NCBI GenBank assembly: GCA_937874185.1
Contig: CALNAK010000035.1
Coordinates: 62,001 to 126,000, forward strand
DNA: 64,000 nucleotides
Source: an uncultured Lactobacillus sp.
GTDB taxonomy: Bacteria > Bacillota > Bacilli > Lactobacillales > Lactobacillaceae
Reading direction: 5' to 3'
A program made the position numbers and the translations under genes. Positions 17,031 through 25,204 of the stretch are shown here, piece by piece. The notes beneath the pieces were generated by a model, which worked only from the letters and a program-made list of their open reading frames with translations, did no database searches and was not told the origin of the DNA. How positions within the stretch are numbered: the stretch's first letter is position 1; each line of letters starts with the position of its first letter.

Positions 17031-17582
17031 ATGCATGGAAATTATCGGGAACCTATCAATAAAAAGTATTTGATTATCTCACTTATTGGTGTCGCAATTA
17101 TTGCTATTATCATGTCTGTTTTCACTTTAAGATCTCCCAGTAAAACGACGTCACATTCTACTTCTAACAAATCTAAAGTTGAATATACTGCTATCAAAAA
17201 GAACCTCGACAAGAAGTTCAATGACAATGGTCGAATCGTAGAAATCAAAGAAGAACACGACATTAATGACAGCACCAGCAAGAAACCTCATACGGTAATC
17301 GTAATTAGATTGATCGACAATCAAACTCAAAAATACTTGAAGACTACTTATGAGGCGGTTCAAAATAACACGGCTTCTGAAGACCAAAAGATGTATATCT
17401 ACTCAATTCAGAAGATTGTTTCTGATCAAGCTAAGAAATTACACAACGATAACGACGTTATACAGTTTGTCTATAAGGATGGTAAGAAGTACGTCCCTGT
17501 TGCCAGTTCCCAGAAGAACAAGTTCCTCATAACTCCTGTAAAAATTCAAAATGATGATACTAAAAAAACAGCCGATTCTTAG
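17031..17582 (+). CDS. Membrane-anchored extracytoplasmic protein, unknown function
   Basis: This 183-residue protein has a basic N-terminus followed by one hydrophobic helix (about residues 13-32, LIISLIGVAIIAIIMSV). A Ser/Thr/Lys-rich linker follows, then a globular region of about 130 residues. It therefore looks like a type II membrane protein with its domain outside the cell. The C-terminal region, rich in Lys, Asp and Asn, shows no motif that I recognise. It has its own extended -10 promoter and AGGGG ribosome site, and its stop codon is embedded in the terminator. Confidence 0.65.
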   Translation: MHGNYREPINKKYLIISLIGVAIIAIIMSVFTLRSPSKTTSHSTSNKSKVEYTAIKKNLDKKFNDNGRIVEIKEEHDINDSTSKKPHTVIVIRLIDNQTQKYLKTTYEAVQNNTASEDQKMYIYSIQKIVSDQAKKLHNDNDVIQFVYKDGKKYVPVASSQKNKFLITPVKIQNDDTKKTADS

Positions 17583-17597
17583 GCTGTTTTTATTTTT
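17563..17597 (+). terminator. Rho-independent terminator
   Basis: AACAGCC pairs with GGCTGTT around a 7-base loop that contains the stop codon of the preceding gene, followed by a T-rich tract. Confidence 0.75.
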
Positions 17598-17651
17598 GAT
17601 TAATTGCTGCAATAGATAGCAGTTATTCTAATATTTATACATCATCAAATT

Positions 17652-18503
17652 TCACATAAATGGGTCATGGCTACCATAATAATACCCTTCGTCAAATCCA
17701 GAGTCGTAGTTATCGGTATCTTCGCCACTGTCACCGGGGAAGCTGCCTCCTGAGTGATTGCCCCAGAAATATGGGATGGAAATCAAGACAATCAAACCTA
17801 TCGTTATAAAAATTATTGTGTAACCAATCCGGTCGACATCATCAAATGTTTGTGCCTTTAACTTGGTGTCACTCTCTGACACTCGTTGCATTCTTGGGGT
17901 CAATCTTTCAGCAACTCTTATAGCAGCGTTAATTTTGGATTCATCGGAACCAACTTTCATTTGGGCTTTTGTACCAAAGGTAGCTCGCCAAACCGCGAAG
18001 TCCGTTATATAACGGTCCCCTCGTGTACTTGGATGAAAGTAAATTTGATTCTTCTCGAGATTAACAATTAAATAGTTGTTACTTCGATTCAATTTATTTT
18101 CGAATCTTTCACTGGCGTATTCATCATAATCATCGTCATCAGGATCTTGTTTATCCTCTATATCATCAAGGGCAGAGTGAAAGTAATCTTCAGTTACAAT
18201 ACTGTCAGGTAAAGTAATTCCTTTTCTGTATTGTCCATCTGTGTAATAATCACCGACAACGCCAATATCCTTACTGATTACCACATATAGTTTTTGCGGA
18301 TATATTCCGGTATCGATGCGTTTATTAATGGCATTAATTTTATCTACTTGGCCATTAGTAATATATTCTTCGTCCTCATAGACATAATCGCCAACGTTAG
18401 AACCGTCACCATAATCTTCGGAGCTGGCTTGGACTATATTCAGTGATACTGACATCCCTAAAAACATAGTAAAGAATAATAACGCCATCCTAATTTTTTT
18501 CAT
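17652..18503 (-). CDS. TPM domain-containing secreted membrane protein
   Basis: The 283-residue protein starts with a clear signal peptide (cleavage probably after VQA near residue 26). The domain from about residue 45 to 195 (NGQVDKINAINKRI through AVWRATFGTKAQM) has the TPM/Psb32 layout of YgcG-like proteins. A membrane helix follows at about 228-247 (YTIIFITIGLIVLISIPYFWG), then a low-complexity tail rich in Gly, Ser, Asp and Tyr. Members are anchored at the membrane with the TPM domain outside; their role is not well defined. GGGG lies just before the ATG. Confidence 0.72.
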   Translation of the reverse strand: MKKIRMALLFFTMFLGMSVSLNIVQASSEDYGDGSNVGDYVYEDEEYITNGQVDKINAINKRIDTGIYPQKLYVVISKDIGVVGDYYTDGQYRKGITLPDSIVTEDYFHSALDDIEDKQDPDDDDYDEYASERFENKLNRSNNYLIVNLEKNQIYFHPSTRGDRYITDFAVWRATFGTKAQMKVGSDESKINAAIRVAERLTPRMQRVSESDTKLKAQTFDDVDRIGYTIIFITIGLIVLISIPYFWGNHSGGSFPGDSGEDTDNYDSGFDEGYYYGSHDPFM

Positions 18504-18565
18504 AATTTTCCCCTGAATTACTATCTAATTAAGACTTTATCACTAACGCCTGACTAGTAAAGAGT

Positions 18566-18650
18566 AAAAGAACAGGAAAAAATACGTTCAGTTTCCAAGC
18601 ATTAACGTAAAAATTCCGATAACTCGATTTTGAGTTACCGGAATTTTTTG
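18566..18650 (+). repeat. Terminator-like dispersed repeat, family C copy 1
   Basis: The hairpin at 18611-18647 pairs AAATTCCGATAACTC with GAGTTACCGGAATTT around GATTTT. Related elements with other stem sequences lie at 51758-51838 and 58907-58970. Upstream bases such as ACGTTCAGTTTCCAAGCAT are also shared in part. It can serve as terminator of the minus-strand hydrolase gene. Confidence 0.7.
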
Positions 18651-18682
18651 ATCAAGCAAAGCGGAACTGTTTTTTTCCGCGT

Positions 18683-19531
18683 TTAGTCTTTGTTATCTTC
18701 TTCATCTTTAGTAGTTGCTTCATCAAACTTAATAACCATTTCAGCAACTTCTTTTGGTTCTTCCATCATAGCCAAGTGACCAGCACCCTTGATATCTTCA
18801 ACAGTCAAATCGGGAACACGGCCAATAGTTGCTTTCGCATCTTTGATACCTGCTTCTCCCAAAATTTGATCACCGTCAGAATACAATGCCAAAGTAGGAA
18901 TCTTAACAGCACGTAGACGTTTATTCAGGAATTTCTCACCTAAATAATCAGTCGACATCTTTTGAAGTTTCTTAGCAATCTTGTGGTCGACGGCATTAGC
19001 TGCTTCATCAACCACCTTAGGATTAGCTAATTTACTACGATCGAATTTCTTATCAAAATACATTCCAGCTTTAACTGGTGATTTTGCCAGCTTACCAAAT
19101 AAAGGAATACTTGCGACAGACGAAGAAGCGTCCATATCAGCGTACTTGTCCGTAGCAGGTGTATTTAATAAGATCATCTTAGAAATCGTGAAACCACGCA
19201 ATTCTGCCATGTTCACAGCAATTAAGCCACCGACACCAGCGCCAAAGATAATTAGTTGATTAGTTATCTTTAGACGAGCGATAGCCTCAAGCAAATTCCA
19301 GGCTTCAGAATCAATCGTATATTGATCATTTTTAGATTTACTAGATTTGCCTTGACCCATTGGATCAAGCGCAACAACTGTATATTTGTCTTTTAAATAG
19401 GGAATCATTTCATTGAAATACTCAATTGAACCGTTAATACCAGGAACAAGCACAATGATTTTTTCATTATTGATTGAACCGATTAGGTTTGTATTTACAT
19501 TACCCTCAGACGTAGATAATATTTTTTCCAA
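18683..19531 (-). CDS. Alpha/beta hydrolase-fold protein lacking the nucleophile serine
   Basis: This 282-residue protein has the hydrolase-fold layout: an N-terminal strand with VLVPGINGS at the oxyanion position, ALDPMGQGKSS, the nucleophile elbow, a cap, the acidic residue in YSDGDQIL and the histidine in KGAGHLAMMEEP. The elbow, normally G-H-S-x-G-G, here reads GAGVGG, so glycine replaces the catalytic serine. It is probably not an esterase or peptidase and may be a binding or regulatory protein; that is an inference. The start is TTG with AGAGGC 9 bases upstream. The tail is acidic (EATTKDEEDN). Confidence 0.75.
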   Translation of the reverse strand: MEKILSTSEGNVNTNLIGSINNEKIIVLVPGINGSIEYFNEMIPYLKDKYTVVALDPMGQGKSSKSKNDQYTIDSEAWNLLEAIARLKITNQLIIFGAGVGGLIAVNMAELRGFTISKMILLNTPATDKYADMDASSSVASIPLFGKLAKSPVKAGMYFDKKFDRSKLANPKVVDEAANAVDHKIAKKLQKMSTDYLGEKFLNKRLRAVKIPTLALYSDGDQILGEAGIKDAKATIGRVPDLTVEDIKGAGHLAMMEEPKEVAEMVIKFDEATTKDEEDNKD

Positions 19532-19643
19532 ATTATTCTGCCTCTTTAATTTTGTCTCTTATATAAAAAATATACCTAACTTGTGAAGATTTTGCATGGA
19601 TTATAGCAATTTTAACTTATTTTTATTTAATTAACATAATTTG

Positions 19644-19686
19644 TTGACAATTTACTGAAAATGCATTAGATTGGACTAGACCAGAT
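19644..19686 (+). promoter_or_regulatory. nagB promoter with a NagR/DasR-type operator
   Basis: TTGACA (19644-19649) is followed 17 bases later by TAGATT (19667-19672). TGGACTAGACCA (19672-19683) overlaps the start region and differs by one base from the palindrome TGGTCTAGACCA. GntR/HutC regulators of amino sugar genes, such as NagR (YvoA), bind that sequence. GlcN-6-P or GlcNAc-6-P is the expected effector. Confidence 0.6.
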
Positions 19687-19711
19687 AAATAGAGATGGGA
19701 GATTTTTGAAG

Positions 19712-20416
19712 ATGAATATTATCAAAGTTAAAGATACACAAATGGGTGGTAAGGAAGCCTTTAACCTAATCAAGGCTGACATTGAAAACGGTGCTAAGGT
19801 TCTTGGTTTAGCTACAGGTAGTAGCCCAATCACACTTTACAACGAAATGACAAGTAGCGATATTGATTTCTCAAACATGACATCAGTTAACTTGGATGAA
19901 TATGTTGGTTTGAAAGCTGATAATGAACAAAGTTACCACTACTTCATGAATGAACATCTATTTAGCAAGAAACCATTCAAGAATTCATACGTTCCTGATG
20001 GTTCAAATCTTGACGCCGACGCTGCAACAAAGGCTTACGACAAGATTATTGACGACAACCCTATCGACTTACAAGTTCTTGGTATCGGTAGAAATGGTCA
20101 CATTGGTTTTAACGAACCAGGTTCACCTTTAGATGGAACAACAAGAAAAGTTGGTTTGACAGAATCAACAATCGAAGCTAACACACGTTTCTTCGCTGAC
20201 GAAAAAGATGTCCCACGTTTTGCTTACTCAATGGGTATCGGCTCAATCATGAAAGCTAAGAAGATCGTTCTTCTAGCTTATGGTGAAAACAAAGCTGATG
20301 CTATTGCCGCAACTGTTGATGGTCCTGTTACAGAAGACTGCCCAGCAAGTGCATTACAAAATCACCCTGATGTAACTCTTATTATTGACGATGCTGCTGC
20401 ATCAAAACTTAAATAA
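19712..20416 (+). CDS. nagB: Glucosamine-6-phosphate deaminase
   Basis: The 234-residue enzyme isomerises and deaminates glucosamine-6-phosphate to fructose-6-phosphate and ammonia, the last step of amino sugar breakdown. LGLATGSSPITLYNE binds phosphate, SVNLDEYVGL holds the catalytic Asp, and GIGRNGHIGFNEPGS carries the active-site histidine. The length matches the short Firmicute form without the allosteric extension. ATG 19712 has GGGAG about 10 bases upstream; a TTG at 19706 is too close to it. nagA is not adjacent. The gene is monocistronic, with its own promoter, operator and terminator. Confidence 0.95.
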   Translation: MNIIKVKDTQMGGKEAFNLIKADIENGAKVLGLATGSSPITLYNEMTSSDIDFSNMTSVNLDEYVGLKADNEQSYHYFMNEHLFSKKPFKNSYVPDGSNLDADAATKAYDKIIDDNPIDLQVLGIGRNGHIGFNEPGSPLDGTTRKVGLTESTIEANTRFFADEKDVPRFAYSMGIGSIMKAKKIVLLAYGENKADAIAATVDGPVTEDCPASALQNHPDVTLIIDDAAASKLK

Positions 20417-20437
20417 TTAATTTATAAATAAATATTA

Positions 20438-20481
20438 GTAGCCTTTTAAAAGAATTATATTCTTTTAGAAGGCTATTTTTT
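20438..20481 (+). terminator. nagB terminator
   Basis: TAGCCTTTTAAAAGAA pairs with TTCTTTTAGAAGGCTA with one mismatch, followed by six T. Confidence 0.88.
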
Positions 20482-20482
20482 G

Positions 20483-20512
20483 TTGACAACTTACGCCTAA
20501 AACCAGTAATCT
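20483..20512 (+). promoter_or_regulatory. Candidate promoter of the amino acid permease
   Basis: A perfect TTGACA (20483-20488) directly follows the nagB terminator. The best -10 candidate, TAATCT, lies 18 bases further and is weak. Confidence 0.4.
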
Positions 20513-20537
20513 TGTAAGGTTATTTAGGATGGTATAT

Positions 20538-21911
20538 ATGAAAGAAAAATTATTTAAAAAAGCAGATTTTAACGAATTCGTAGCCGGTGATTCGCATTTT
20601 GAAAAGGTACTTGGTCGAGGTAATTTGATCTCGATGGGTATCGGTGCAATTATCGGAACAGGAATATTTATTTTACCCGGAATTGTTGCCTATGGTACAG
20701 CAGGTCCCGGTATTACAATATCCTTTATTTTAGCAGCCATTGTTTGTATTCTAACGGCAATGTGTTTTGCGGAGCTATCTTCAACTTTCCCAGTTGCTGG
20801 TAGTACATACTCATACGGAAGTATTATCTTCGGACAATTTCCCGGTTGGTTGATTGGATGGGCCTTGTGTTTGGAATACGTACTTGGTGTTTCAGCCGTA
20901 TCATCTGGTTTCTCAGCTTATTTTGTCAGTCTCTTTAATAGCTTTGGGATTGAGTTGCCAAAGGCTCTGACAGGCCCATTAAGTCCGTCTAATGGAACCT
21001 TTATCAATTTACCCGCGGTTATTGTTTTAATCTTGATTTACCTATTGTTAAGACGTGGGATTCAAGCTTCAACTCGAATGAACACCGTCATGGTTTTTGT
21101 CAAAATTGCCGTTGTAGTAGCGTTCATCGTAATTGGTTTGTTCTACATCAAGCCTTCAAACTACCGACCATATTTTCCAATGGGTGGACTTGGAGTAGTT
21201 AAAGGTGCGGCCTTAGTTTTCTTCGCCTACTTAGGATTTGACGTAATTCCGTCATCCGCTCCTGAAGTGAAGAACCCTCAAAAGAACATCCCCATCGCCA
21301 TTATGGTTTCTCTAGCAGTCTGTGCAATTCTCTACGTGATTTTATCAGCCGTTCTAACTGGAATGGTTAATTACAAAAATCTCAACGTATCAGATCCAGT
21401 CGTCTTCGCACTCCAAAGTGTTGGTTTGAGTAAAGCCACATTCTTGATCAGTATCGGAGCTTTGGCCGGAATGTTCACCATGATGCTCAACACCATTTAC
21501 GGTGGTTCACGCTTGATTTATGCCTTAGGACGCGACAGAATGATTCCCGATGCCTTCGGAAAAATCGACCCCAAAGCCAAGATGCCAATTCTTTCGTTAA
21601 ATACGATTGCCCTCTTAGCAGTTTTGTTAGGTGGTTTCGTGTCCTTGAAAGAGTTGACCAGTTTGGTAAACATCGGAACCTTAGTTTCCTTTGCTTTCGT
21701 GGCCTATGGGATAATCAAATTGAGACATATGGAGAATACACCAAAAAGTGAGTTCAAAGTACCCTTCTATCCTTGGCTACCTGCAATTTCAGTTATCTTG
21801 TGTGTTATCTTGATGACTCAAGTTCCACTTAATTCTTGGATTGCCTTTATTGGTTGGTTCGCAATTGGTATTGTAATTTACTTTGCTTATGGATATCGAA
21901 AAGTTAATTAA
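20538..21911 (+). CDS. APC family amino acid permease (cationic amino acid transporter type)
   Basis: A membrane protein of 457 residues with 12 hydrophobic segments. MGIGAIIGTGIFILPG near residue 30 is the unwound substrate-binding helix of APC transporters. VKGAALVFFAYLGFDVIPSSA and the overall pattern fit the CAT/YfnA subgroup. Substrate cannot be read from sequence, though a cationic or small neutral amino acid is likely. ATG 20538 is chosen because GGATGG lies 6 bases upstream; ATG 20529 in the same frame would add three residues. Confidence 0.88.
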   Translation: MKEKLFKKADFNEFVAGDSHFEKVLGRGNLISMGIGAIIGTGIFILPGIVAYGTAGPGITISFILAAIVCILTAMCFAELSSTFPVAGSTYSYGSIIFGQFPGWLIGWALCLEYVLGVSAVSSGFSAYFVSLFNSFGIELPKALTGPLSPSNGTFINLPAVIVLILIYLLLRRGIQASTRMNTVMVFVKIAVVVAFIVIGLFYIKPSNYRPYFPMGGLGVVKGAALVFFAYLGFDVIPSSAPEVKNPQKNIPIAIMVSLAVCAILYVILSAVLTGMVNYKNLNVSDPVVFALQSVGLSKATFLISIGALAGMFTMMLNTIYGGSRLIYALGRDRMIPDAFGKIDPKAKMPILSLNTIALLAVLLGGFVSLKELTSLVNIGTLVSFAFVAYGIIKLRHMENTPKSEFKVPFYPWLPAISVILCVILMTQVPLNSWIAFIGWFAIGIVIYFAYGYRKVN

Positions 21912-21916
21912 AACCC

Positions 21917-21961
21917 GAAATAACCAGTTCGTCGTACATCACGACGAACTGGTTATTTTTT
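21917..21961. terminator. Bidirectional terminator between converging genes
   Basis: AATAACCAGTTCGTCGT pairs perfectly with ACGACGAACTGGTTATT around ACATC, followed by T on the plus strand and overlapping the end of the leftward lacI-type gene. Confidence 0.9.
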
Positions 21962-22928
21962 ATGTCGTTTCCCTAACAATCAACTCTGTCTTCAAAAATA
22001 AATGATTTTGATTTCCATCACTGGTACGTAGCAAATCAATTGCGGAATATCCTTCTTGAAATTTTGGTTGATTAATTGTCGTTAAAGCTGGATTCAAAAT
22101 TTTTGACAATATTGTATTATCAAATCCAATTACGGCAATATCCTCTGGTATTTTTAAATTATATTTCTTTGCTACCGATATTACAGCTGCACCTAAAGTA
22201 TCAGAAATACAGAAAAAGGCATCTGGATGGTGTCTCGAGCTAAGCATCTGGGCAACAATTGGATAAGCAATATCGTAACTTATGGAAGGTAATGAAATAT
22301 CCCATTCTTTTCTGTACTCAATTTCATTTTCAGATAATGCCTTCTTAAATCCTCGTTCTCGTTCCTTTGAATATTTAAACGAATTAGGCCCATTTAATAT
22401 TGATATACGATCTTTCCCTGAGTCAATTAGTTGTTGAGTTGCCAGTCTCGATGCTGCAAAGTCATCTACTGAAACTGATGGCAAATTTGATTCAATATTA
22501 TATTCACAACACTGAACGACCCTTGTAATTTTAGATAATTTCTTCAATAAATAAGTTGGTAACTGATTAAGAAGGATTAACCCATATACATTTAACTGAT
22601 CAATAAAGGCAGTGAAGTCGTCTGCAGTTGTCTCATTAATCTCAGTTTGATCAACCAGAAGTTGGAAGCCAGCTGCATTTGCGGCAGCCTTAGCTCCTTC
22701 AATAATCTCAGTATAAAAAAGATTACTCAACTCTGGAACATTGATTATAATCAACCGACTATTTCTTTCATTCTTTTTCTTGCCAAATCCTAATGAATTT
22801 ATAGCAGCGTCTACTTTATCAGCAGTATAAATATTCACAGTTGACCTATGATTTAAAACTCTTGATACCGTTGATGGTGACACATTAGCTAATTTTGCCA
22901 CATCGTATGCATTAATTTTTTTATTCAT
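21960..22928 (-). CDS. LacI family transcriptional regulator
   Basis: 322 residues. The N-terminal domain has the full LacI helix-turn-helix and hinge (AYDVAKLANVSPSTVSRVLN, residues 8-27). It is followed by a periplasmic-binding-protein-like effector domain (VIGFDNTILSKILNPALTTI). It is divergent from the oxidoreductase, sugar transporter and isomerase operon and very probably its local repressor. Overlapping inverted repeats in the shared region are the likely operator. The effector should be a sugar or sugar derivative used by that operon. GGGGG precedes the ATG. Confidence 0.92.
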   Translation of the reverse strand: MNKKINAYDVAKLANVSPSTVSRVLNHRSTVNIYTADKVDAAINSLGFGKKKNERNSRLIIINVPELSNLFYTEIIEGAKAAANAAGFQLLVDQTEINETTADDFTAFIDQLNVYGLILLNQLPTYLLKKLSKITRVVQCCEYNIESNLPSVSVDDFAASRLATQQLIDSGKDRISILNGPNSFKYSKERERGFKKALSENEIEYRKEWDISLPSISYDIAYPIVAQMLSSRHHPDAFFCISDTLGAAVISVAKKYNLKIPEDIAVIGFDNTILSKILNPALTTINQPKFQEGYSAIDLLRTSDGNQNHLFLKTELIVRETT

Positions 22929-23091
22929 TTGACCCCCCTATACCATCAAAAATATTGCAAATTATTTCATAAGTTAAGTATACAATTCTGATACATTTAT
23001 CATTAATCTAACCAATAATGTCGGCATAGTAACATACTTATATACTCTAATCTCTCTATGAAATATTTCAGATAATATAAGTTTAATTGAA

Positions 23092-23130
23092 ATGTAAGCG
23101 TTTGTAAAATATGCTTACAAACGTTATAAA
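23092..23130 (+). promoter_or_regulatory. Promoter and LacI-type operator of the sugar operon
   Basis: CGTTTGTAA (23099-23107) and TTACAAACG (23115-23123) are perfect inverted arms. ATGTAAG and CTTACA form an offset second pair. A promoter TTGTAA-17-TATAAA (23102-23107 and 23125-23130) is interleaved with them, so a bound repressor would cover the spacer. Confidence 0.65.
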
Positions 23131-23154
23131 GATTTAATTTCGGAGGGAAAGTAA

Positions 23155-24204
23155 ATGGATAACAAAATAATTAATATCGGAATTATCGGTTGTGGTAGAA
23201 TCGCTCAAACTCGCCACATCCCTGAATACAATTCTAATAAGAATGTCCACATTAGTGGTTATTACGATTTTAACAACGAACGTGCAAAGGAAATCGCAAG
23301 TAAGTTTGGTGGAAACGTTTATGAAAGTGTTGACGCCTTATTAGCTGATGATGATATAGACGCCGTTAGTGTCTGTGTAGCCAATTCAGACCACGCTTCA
23401 ATCACAATTAAAGCCTTAAAAGCCGGTAAAAACGTTCTTTGTGAAAAGCCAATGGCAACAAGTCTTGAAGATTGTGAAGAAATGGTTGCAACCGCAAATA
23501 AATACGGAAAAACTTTAATGATTGATCAAAATCAAAGATTTGCGAAGGCTCACATTCGTGCTAAGAAAATCATTGCTGATGGAGTAATCGGAAATGTTCT
23601 AACCTTCAAATCAACTTTCGGTCATGGTGGTCCTGAAACATGGAGTGTTGACGGTGGATCAAACACTTGGTTCTTTGATAAGAATCGTTCAAAGTATGGT
23701 GCCATCTTTGACTTAGGTGTTCATAAAATAGATTTAGTTCAATACCTAGTCGACAGTTCCGTAACATCAGTTTCCGCTAAATTAGCAACCTTAGACAAGA
23801 GAAATTCTAATGGTGAATTAATCGGTGTTGATGATAATGCTATTAGTATCTATGAACTTAATAACGGCGTTATAGGAACTGTTACTTCTAGTTGGACATA
23901 TTACGGTCAAGAAGATAACTCAACAATCATTTATGGAACCAAGGGAATAATGAAAATTTATGATGATCCTAAGTATTCAATCAAAGTGATTTTGAAAACT
24001 GGTGAAGAAATTTTATATAACATCGACAAAATTCAAACAAATGACAATCAAACTAAATCAGGTGTTATGGACGAATTCGTATCAGCTCTAATTGAAAATA
24101 GAACTCCTATTTCTTCTGCAGAATCCGTTTTGAACTCAATGCGTGCTGTATTTGCCAGTGTTAAATCAAATGAACTTGGTAAAAAAGTTTTAATAGACAA
24201 ATAA
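23155..24204 (+). CDS. Gfo/Idh/MocA family sugar oxidoreductase
   Basis: A 349-residue NAD(P)-dependent dehydrogenase. The N-terminal Rossmann motif is GIIGCGRIAQTRH, and the family signature CEKPMATSLEDCEEM holds the catalytic Lys near residue 100. The C-terminal half is the usual alpha/beta substrate domain with DLGVHKIDLVQYL. Related enzymes oxidise inositols, sugars or glycosides, and the substrate here is unknown. It is the first gene of a three-gene operon behind the LacI-type operator, with CGGAGGG before the ATG. Confidence 0.88.
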   Translation: MDNKIINIGIIGCGRIAQTRHIPEYNSNKNVHISGYYDFNNERAKEIASKFGGNVYESVDALLADDDIDAVSVCVANSDHASITIKALKAGKNVLCEKPMATSLEDCEEMVATANKYGKTLMIDQNQRFAKAHIRAKKIIADGVIGNVLTFKSTFGHGGPETWSVDGGSNTWFFDKNRSKYGAIFDLGVHKIDLVQYLVDSSVTSVSAKLATLDKRNSNGELIGVDDNAISIYELNNGVIGTVTSSWTYYGQEDNSTIIYGTKGIMKIYDDPKYSIKVILKTGEEILYNIDKIQTNDNQTKSGVMDEFVSALIENRTPISSAESVLNSMRAVFASVKSNELGKKVLIDK

Positions 24205-24229
24205 TTTATAAATTAAGGGGATATTTATT

Positions 24230-25183
24230 ATGGCTATTTTAATTGCTCTCATACCTTCACTCTGTTGGGGATCAATCGGATTATTTTCTACCAAGTTTGG
24301 TGGTAATTCTTCTCAACAAACTTTAGGATTAACCTTTGGTGGTTTGATCTTTGGAATTTTAACGTACTTTTTCTGGGTACTTCCTCATGGTTATGTTATG
24401 AATGGAAAAATTATATTAATCGGTCTAATTTCAGGTATTCTTTGGACTGTCGGTCAAGGTTTCCAATTTGTGGCTATTAAGTCCATGGGGGTTTCCCGTG
24501 CTGTTCCTCTATCAATGACCAGTCAAATTGTCGGTAATGCTTTGTTAGGTGCCGCCATTCTTGGAGAATGGAAAAACATTCAAACTTGGACTGCTGGTAT
24601 TGTTGGTATCATCCTAATTGTTATTGGTGCAATTTGGATTCAAACTAAGGAAAAATCTAGTAAAGATGATTCTTCTAAAAAATCATCTGCTAGTGGTTAC
24701 ATTCCATTGACCTTTTCAACATTAGGATTCATGGGTTATTTCATTGCTCCAAAATTATTACAACAATGGTTAAACGTATCTACTTCAGTAATCAATGCTG
24801 ATCATGGCGTTCAATACATGATTTCAATTATCTTTCCACAATCAGTAGGTATGGTAATTGGTGGTTTCTTATTCGTTTATTTAATTACACATGAAACTAA
24901 AAACATGTTCTCTGCATCAACATATAAAAACTGTATTACTGGATTTATTTGGGCAATTGGTAACGTTGCTTTATTCGTATCAATCGCTAATCCAAACCTT
25001 GGCCAAGCAGTTTCATCTACACTTAGCTCATTAGGTTTCATTGTAGGTGCTTTCGGTGGTATCTTCATTTTGCATGAAACTAAAACTAGTCATCAAATGA
25101 AACTAATTACTGCTGGAACTGCGATTGCTGTTCTTGGAGCCGTCGTTATGAGCAATCTAAGCTACTTTGCTCAATTACTTTAA
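24230..25183 (+). CDS. GRP family sugar uptake protein (GlcU/RhaT-like)
   Basis: This is a 317-residue protein with ten hydrophobic segments and the two-fold EamA-like repeat of the drug/metabolite superfamily. The start LIALIPSLCWGSIGLFSTKF is typical of the glucose/ribose porter family (GlcU, RbsU), which import sugars by proton symport. A Ser/Lys-rich cytoplasmic loop (about residues 142-156) separates the halves. It follows the oxidoreductase by 25 bases and is followed by the isomerase, so it most likely imports the sugar that this operon converts. Confidence 0.88.
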   Translation: MAILIALIPSLCWGSIGLFSTKFGGNSSQQTLGLTFGGLIFGILTYFFWVLPHGYVMNGKIILIGLISGILWTVGQGFQFVAIKSMGVSRAVPLSMTSQIVGNALLGAAILGEWKNIQTWTAGIVGIILIVIGAIWIQTKEKSSKDDSSKKSSASGYIPLTFSTLGFMGYFIAPKLLQQWLNVSTSVINADHGVQYMISIIFPQSVGMVIGGFLFVYLITHETKNMFSASTYKNCITGFIWAIGNVALFVSIANPNLGQAVSSTLSSLGFIVGAFGGIFILHETKTSHQMKLITAGTAIAVLGAVVMSNLSYFAQLL

Positions 25184-25204
25184 TAAAATAGGAGCGTGTT
25201 TATT

